From contig NC_092567.1 in assembly GCF_037975245.1 (NCBI RefSeq), positions 2,083,714 to 2,147,713 of the forward strand: a DNA stretch of 64,000 nt. The letters are read 5' to 3'. Each line of letters opens with the position of its first letter. Position 1 is the stretch's first letter. Origin of the DNA: Apostichopus japonicus (taxonomy: Eukaryota > Echinodermata > Holothuroidea > Aspidochirotida > Stichopodidae). Position numbers and translations under genes: made by a program. Shown here one piece after another: positions 59,851 through 64,000 of this stretch. The notes under the pieces are model-generated. The model saw only the letters and a list, made by a program, of their open reading frames with translations. It had not been told where the DNA came from and made no database searches.

Positions 59851-60138
59851 GATGGGCAGCCGATGTAGGCAGGGTTTAGGCTTTTAGTTCATTCAAAATG
59901 GAAGTGAACCTAGAACTAACTGCAACAGGAGATTTCCATTTTTCATATTGTTGTCGTGTCCCCACTGAATATTATATCCAATTAACATGAATTCAAAATG
60001 GACGCAAACGATTATTTTGAGGCTCTGTAAAAGCTCATTAACGATTGGTTTTACACCCTCAACATATATTACAGGAAGATAGAAACATGACCACAGACAA
60101 TCAAACTGGCTTATTGAAAATACACTTTGACGTACCTA

Positions 60139-60692
60139 CATACCTGTCAACTCTCCCGGTTTTACCGGGAGACTCCCGGTTTTTACCCGAATCTCCCGGC
60201 CTCCCGGTTTCATGTTCTATTCTCCCGGTTTTTTTAAGTTCTACACTTGCGATATTTCTGAAAATAGCCAACAATTAGTCCTATGCTTAGTAATTCCCCA
60301 CAGTAAATCTGAACAGGAAAGGCTATATTCAGTGTAGTTCGCAAGAACAAGACAGACAGTCGGTCAAGTCTCAAGCTTGATGGGACTCTATCTAGCATAC
60401 TAGCCATTAAGTCACAGTCACAGTACCCAGAGTCCACTGTCCCTGTTTCAAATGGAAGCCTATTATAGAAACCCTGTAGAAAGCGAAGCGAGCTGCTGTA
60501 AACTACAACAAGAAACACTGATTGGATGATTCTCTCATTGTATTGCATAAGTAGACTATACTTATTTAGGAGTATTTATATCATTTCAGTTGAAAATTAC
60601 CAACCTCCCTATTTTCCCCTTGTTCTCCCTGTTTTTTGGCCCTGAAAAATGTAATTCTCCCTATTTTGGAGTCAAACAGGTTGACAGGTTTG
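60139..60692 (+). mobile_element. MITE with CATACCTGTCAAC ends and TACCTA target duplication
   Basis: Left end CATACCTGTCAAC, right end (inverted) CAAACCTGTCAAC. TACCTA flanks both sides (60133-60138, 60693-60698). The interior has CTCCCGGTTTTACCGGGAG, a hairpin of the CTCCCGG word. A partial copy is at 32235. 554 bp, no transposase. Confidence 0.8.
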
Positions 60693-60968
60693 TACCTATA
60701 ATGTCAAAACCTAGATATGACTCAATGTGACGTCATCAAAACTAAAAAATGAGGCGGATTGAACGAAATCAGGCTGTTTTAAGCAGAGACGATATGATAT
60801 TATATTTAGTGTGGTCAATGGTTAAATCCAGATTTGAAAAAATGTCGCGCTACGCGCGATTATCTTTTCTCTCATCGCAACTTTAATATACTGTAGTATG
60901 GTAGTTCTTTATGCAGCTTCAGTGATTTACTTTGAGAACGCGAAGTAATATTAGACTTCAATTCTTTG

Positions 60969-61107
60969 TAGTAGCGTATTGGGCATTAATGGCGATCGGG
61001 GGGGGGGGGGCAAACTTCGCCCCATGTCAACAGTTTTAGTTCAGTTTATACGGGCCCAAACCACATTTGGGCGCCCCTATACCATTGCGCCCCTAACTAT
61101 GCCACTG
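60969..61107. mobile_element. Short hAT-like MITE (139 bp) with 8-bp target duplication
   Basis: Left end TAGTAGCGTATTGGGC, right end (inverted) CAGTGGCATAGTTAGGGGC. Flanks ATTCTTTG and GTTCTTTG match at 7 of 8. A poly(dG) tract lies in the left half near 60999. Confidence 0.55.
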
Positions 61108-61114
61108 GTTCTTT

Positions 61115-61435
61115 GCTAGGCAATCCTTTCAAATAGCTGGTAAAACAGATATCACAAAGATGATAAACAGTATATAGACTACATGATACTGTTGAATAAA
61201 CAAACACCATCAGTATTTTTATCACGCCCCTGACTTACTGAAGTATGCTACTGTTGAATGCATCATCAGAGCGTGTGCAGAGATGGGGGGGGGGGGTGCT
61301 TGGAAATGTTGGCTAAATAATGAAGACACTTTACTACAAAAAATGGCAAAATATTGCCCCATGTTGCATGTAAGCACACTTCCTTATTAACATATCTCAC
61401 TACATTTCATCACATGTTGGACCCAACTCCCTCTC
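61115..61435. other. Non-coding, nothing recognised
   Basis: One poly(dG) tract near 61286; no protein-like frame. Confidence 0.35.
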
Positions 61436-61569
61436 TGGAAATTTCTGACCGTAACACAACATAAATGCTACGGGCCGGGAATGTAGTGTAGCTGGCTATA
61501 ATGCATAACAAGAATCTAGAGCTTCGTGATTCATTGCCTTTGGATTTGAAGCCAGATATAATTGTTTGA

Positions 61570-62450
61570 CCTACCTCTGTTGACCTAAGGTGACATTTGA
61601 CTTTAACCAAAAACAATAAGAATCATATGTTTAATATGGGTAATCCACCGCCGAAGTATTATAACGATCTGAACTTGCGTCATCCACTTAGAGTGGTTAC
61701 AATAGGCGTCATAGACACACACACACACATGCATGCCTGCACATCTTCCTTTTGCCTCTGGCAAGGAATCAAAAAGTGGTTCTGAGCAATTTTCAGCGAA
61801 ATCACATTTGGCCACGCCCCTCATGAATATTGATGAGATGAAGTAGGTTAATAACCTACACATGTTCCCCATCTCCCACCAATGCCACCAAAGAAGTTTG
61901 AACAAAATCGGAAAGACGGTTGCCGAGATATTAGCATTTAAAGAAATTGTTCGAAGCCCCGCCCACTCAGGAATATTAATTAGATTGGAACCACAAACAA
62001 TAGGGAATACTTACTCACTCTGGGTAATCCACCACCCAAGTATGGGAATGATCAAACCCTGCGTCATTGACTAAGAGTGATTACGAGCATCTTTCAACGA
62101 AATTACATTTGGCTCCGCCCCTCGGCACCTCCCACCAATGCCACTAAACAAGTATGAACAAAATCGGCCATTCGGTTGCCGAGATAAGGAGTCCGTCTAC
62201 TTATGAATATTAATGAGATTGGCCCCCAAAAACGATAGGGACCATCTACTCACTATTGGTAACATACCCACCAAGTATATGAGACCGATCGGATCTTGCA
62301 TCAGTCATCGTGATTACAAGCTGGCGTCACTAAAACAAAGACAGACACACACATGCGTGACTGCGAAGTGGGCAGAAAATGTTAAGGTAATCCAGCTAAC
62401 ATGCATGTGGAAAGAGTAAATAATTCTCACAGCAACAATGCGCGCGAAGC
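61570..62450 (+). repeat. Three diverged tandem copies of an interspersed repeat
   Basis: Each unit has (A)CAATAGG/CGATAGG, a GGTAATCCACC or GGTAACATACCC block, CCAAGTAT, GCGTCAT, then GTGATTACNAG, and later CCCACCAATGCCAC with ACAAAATCGG and GTTGCCGAGATA. Units start near 61610, 61990 and 62228. Two carry (CA)n tracts. Confidence 0.65.
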
Positions 62451-62824
62451 GAGCCAAATCTATTTTCCACAAATTTACTAACTTGACGCCCAAAATATTT
62501 TCATAGTAGCTATAGTATACACAATGCACGCGAAACAAAAAAGTGTTTTGGTACTTTGTCTCCTAAAATACAGTCGTTTTGCTATTTAAGCTTTTCAATT
62601 CAACGGTGTTCATATGTTTTACTACATTGCAAAGTATTACATTGGTAGCGTGACAGGACGAAAGAGGTAATTCAGAGCTCTATGTAAGTAGACCAAAGTA
62701 TACCAATATCTCACACCTGTATGTGGAATAATGAAGCAAAAGTCACTCTCTACAGGGCAGCCATGGTTAACACACAGAAAACGGAAATAAATCAATATAT
62801 CCGCACAAAGATACACATTGTTCG

Positions 62825-63010
62825 CATGGGCGGCGATCCGTACTTCCGAGTGGGGGGGATATGACCTTGTTGACTATCTAAGCGTAGCGCCACCATAAGT
62901 TGGCGCGAAGCGTACAAGAAAATTTTGGGATTTACAAACCCTCTAGATGGCCGGAAACGGCACTTCCCGAGGTTTCCAAGCGGCATATACCCAACTTTAA
63001 AATAGGGATT
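62825..63010 (+). repeat. MITE fragment containing the hairpin core
   Basis: Core at 62874-62971, preceded by GGGCGGCGATCCG and a poly(dG) stretch. The left end CATGGGCGG may be a mutated CAGGGGCGG. Right end not found. Confidence 0.5.
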
Positions 63011-63268
63011 TCATGTCCGAAATATCTCATAATCAGGATCCAAAATAATTTTTTTTTTAATTTCGGGTGTTATTTTGGGAAAATTGCCCCTGTCAATCTT
63101 GTTTCAGGCGCTACGTTAGAATGTTCGAGAGCTCTTTATATTATGCGATGAAGAAAATGGCCTCATGCAGGCTATTATAGGCCTATACACATGCAATACA
63201 CAATTACACATAGTTACATTCCTAGGTACCGATTGCTAGGGCATCCAGGTGAAACGTACGTGTATTAA

Positions 63269-63641
63269 CAGGGGCGTCTGAAGCTATTTGGGGTTGGTAC
63301 GGAAGATCAGAGTGTGGCCATCTACCATAATTATCGGGGGGTGGGGGACGTTTGGAAGGTCAAACTACGCTACGCGCCACCAAGTTGGTTGGCGCGTAGC
63401 GTAATGGAGAAAATTTTGAAAAAATGCCTCCCAGATTGCAGGAAATGGCACTTCCCGAGCTTTTCTTCTGTGCATTCTCCCTTGTCTGTTTTTGTACCCG
63501 ATTAATCTTCTGAAACACATTTTGAAGTATTTTTTCATTTTGGTTCTTTATTTTTTGCCTTTTTTTCTTCTTAGTGCTACTTTTTTCTCCTTTTTTTTTG
63601 CGCCGTGAATATTGGTCCGGCGAACCGCTCCGACGCCCCTA
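63269..63641 (+). mobile_element. hAT-like MITE with hairpin core, no clear target duplication
   Basis: Left end CAGGGGCGTCTGAAGC, right end (inverted) TAGGGGCGTCGGAGCGG. Core at 63365-63459. 373 bp. The flanks do not show a convincing 8-bp duplication. Confidence 0.55.
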
Positions 63642-64000
63642 ATTAAGCATTACCCTGGTAACATGAGATTCTCAGCTGTTCGAGGGAACATGTACGTGTG
63701 TAGGCCTACTATAGGGCCTATATGAATACTATGAGGGTGCATATATGTACTATATCAATACCGTGGGCGCAATAATACATTTTGTTGTTATAGGGCCAAT
63801 GAAGCCTACATTCAACTATTCTTGCTTTATAAAGACGGTTTATTTGAAAAGATCGCACTGCGTTTATGGTATAGGCGAGAAATGAAGCTAAAAAGAGCCG
63901 TACATTCACGATGATGCATAAATGAAGGCATGAAAATATTCTTATTCCTGGCATTTGGTGGGGGGGATATGGTGTATTACATCCCCTCCACCCATTTTCA
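63642..64000. other. Non-coding, nothing recognised
   Basis: No protein-like frame with support and no repeat copy noticed. Confidence 0.35.

Noticed and set aside
63261-63650. An 8-bp target duplication for the 63269-63641 MITE
   Set aside because: TGTATTAA and ATTAAGCA share ATTAA only when shifted; not convincing.

Overview
This window is eukaryotic, intron-rich and repeat-dense. It looks like a marine invertebrate deuterostome, most likely an echinoderm such as a sea cucumber. That guess rests on an NLR-type leucine-rich-repeat exon, an SGNH-like gene, a SAMD3-like gene family member, very long poly(dG)/poly(dC) tracts, and a high density of short non-autonomous DNA transposons. No operons, bacterial signals, viral genes or CRISPR arrays are visible. 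Nearly all open frames above 60 codons are chance frames in repeats; the real coding signal lies in short exons.

Layout. 1-9.0 kb is mostly non-coding, with one minus-strand LRR exon (3801-4006) in AT-rich DNA and the first MITEs (a perfect 8-bp target duplication flanks 8732-8989). 9.4-13.3 kb holds exons of an SGNH-like gene with two single-base frame breaks, with an inverted repeat element in its introns. 16.5-19.2 kb is the best gene: a three-exon SAMD3-like protein whose splice phases match exactly but whose first exon carries two opposite single-base frame breaks. 20.37-21.02 kb is a 324-bp tandem duplication downstream of it.

22.87-30.39 kb and 32.37-39.48 kb are two direct copies of a ~7 kb segmental duplication. 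They carry conserved exon-like blocks of an unrecognised plus-strand gene, a 191-bp block identical in both, a private ~1.07 kb insert in the first copy with six GTCAC-NNNN-GTGAC motifs, and a 142-bp triplication private to the second copy.

39.5-64 kb is almost entirely repeats: a tRNA-derived SINE, two transposon-like arrays of a ~146-bp unit (one with ~20-bp terminal inverted repeats, one ending in a near-perfect palindrome), several minisatellites, and a hAT-like MITE superfamily. Six MITE insertions have supported ends: four with 7/8 or 8/8 target duplications, one with an 8/8 duplication flanking a nested copy, and one with an unoccupied paralogous site elsewhere in the window. Eight copies of a ~95-bp hairpin core are spread through these elements.

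I see no complete, clearly functional novel pathway. The most unusual items are the shared hairpin core in different MITEs, the TTAGTCGG/CCGACTAA clusters bracketing 50.1-54.8 kb, the GTCAC-NNNN-GTGAC cluster, and the recurrent one-base frame breaks in gene-like exons, which may be pseudogene lesions or homopolymer errors in the assembly.
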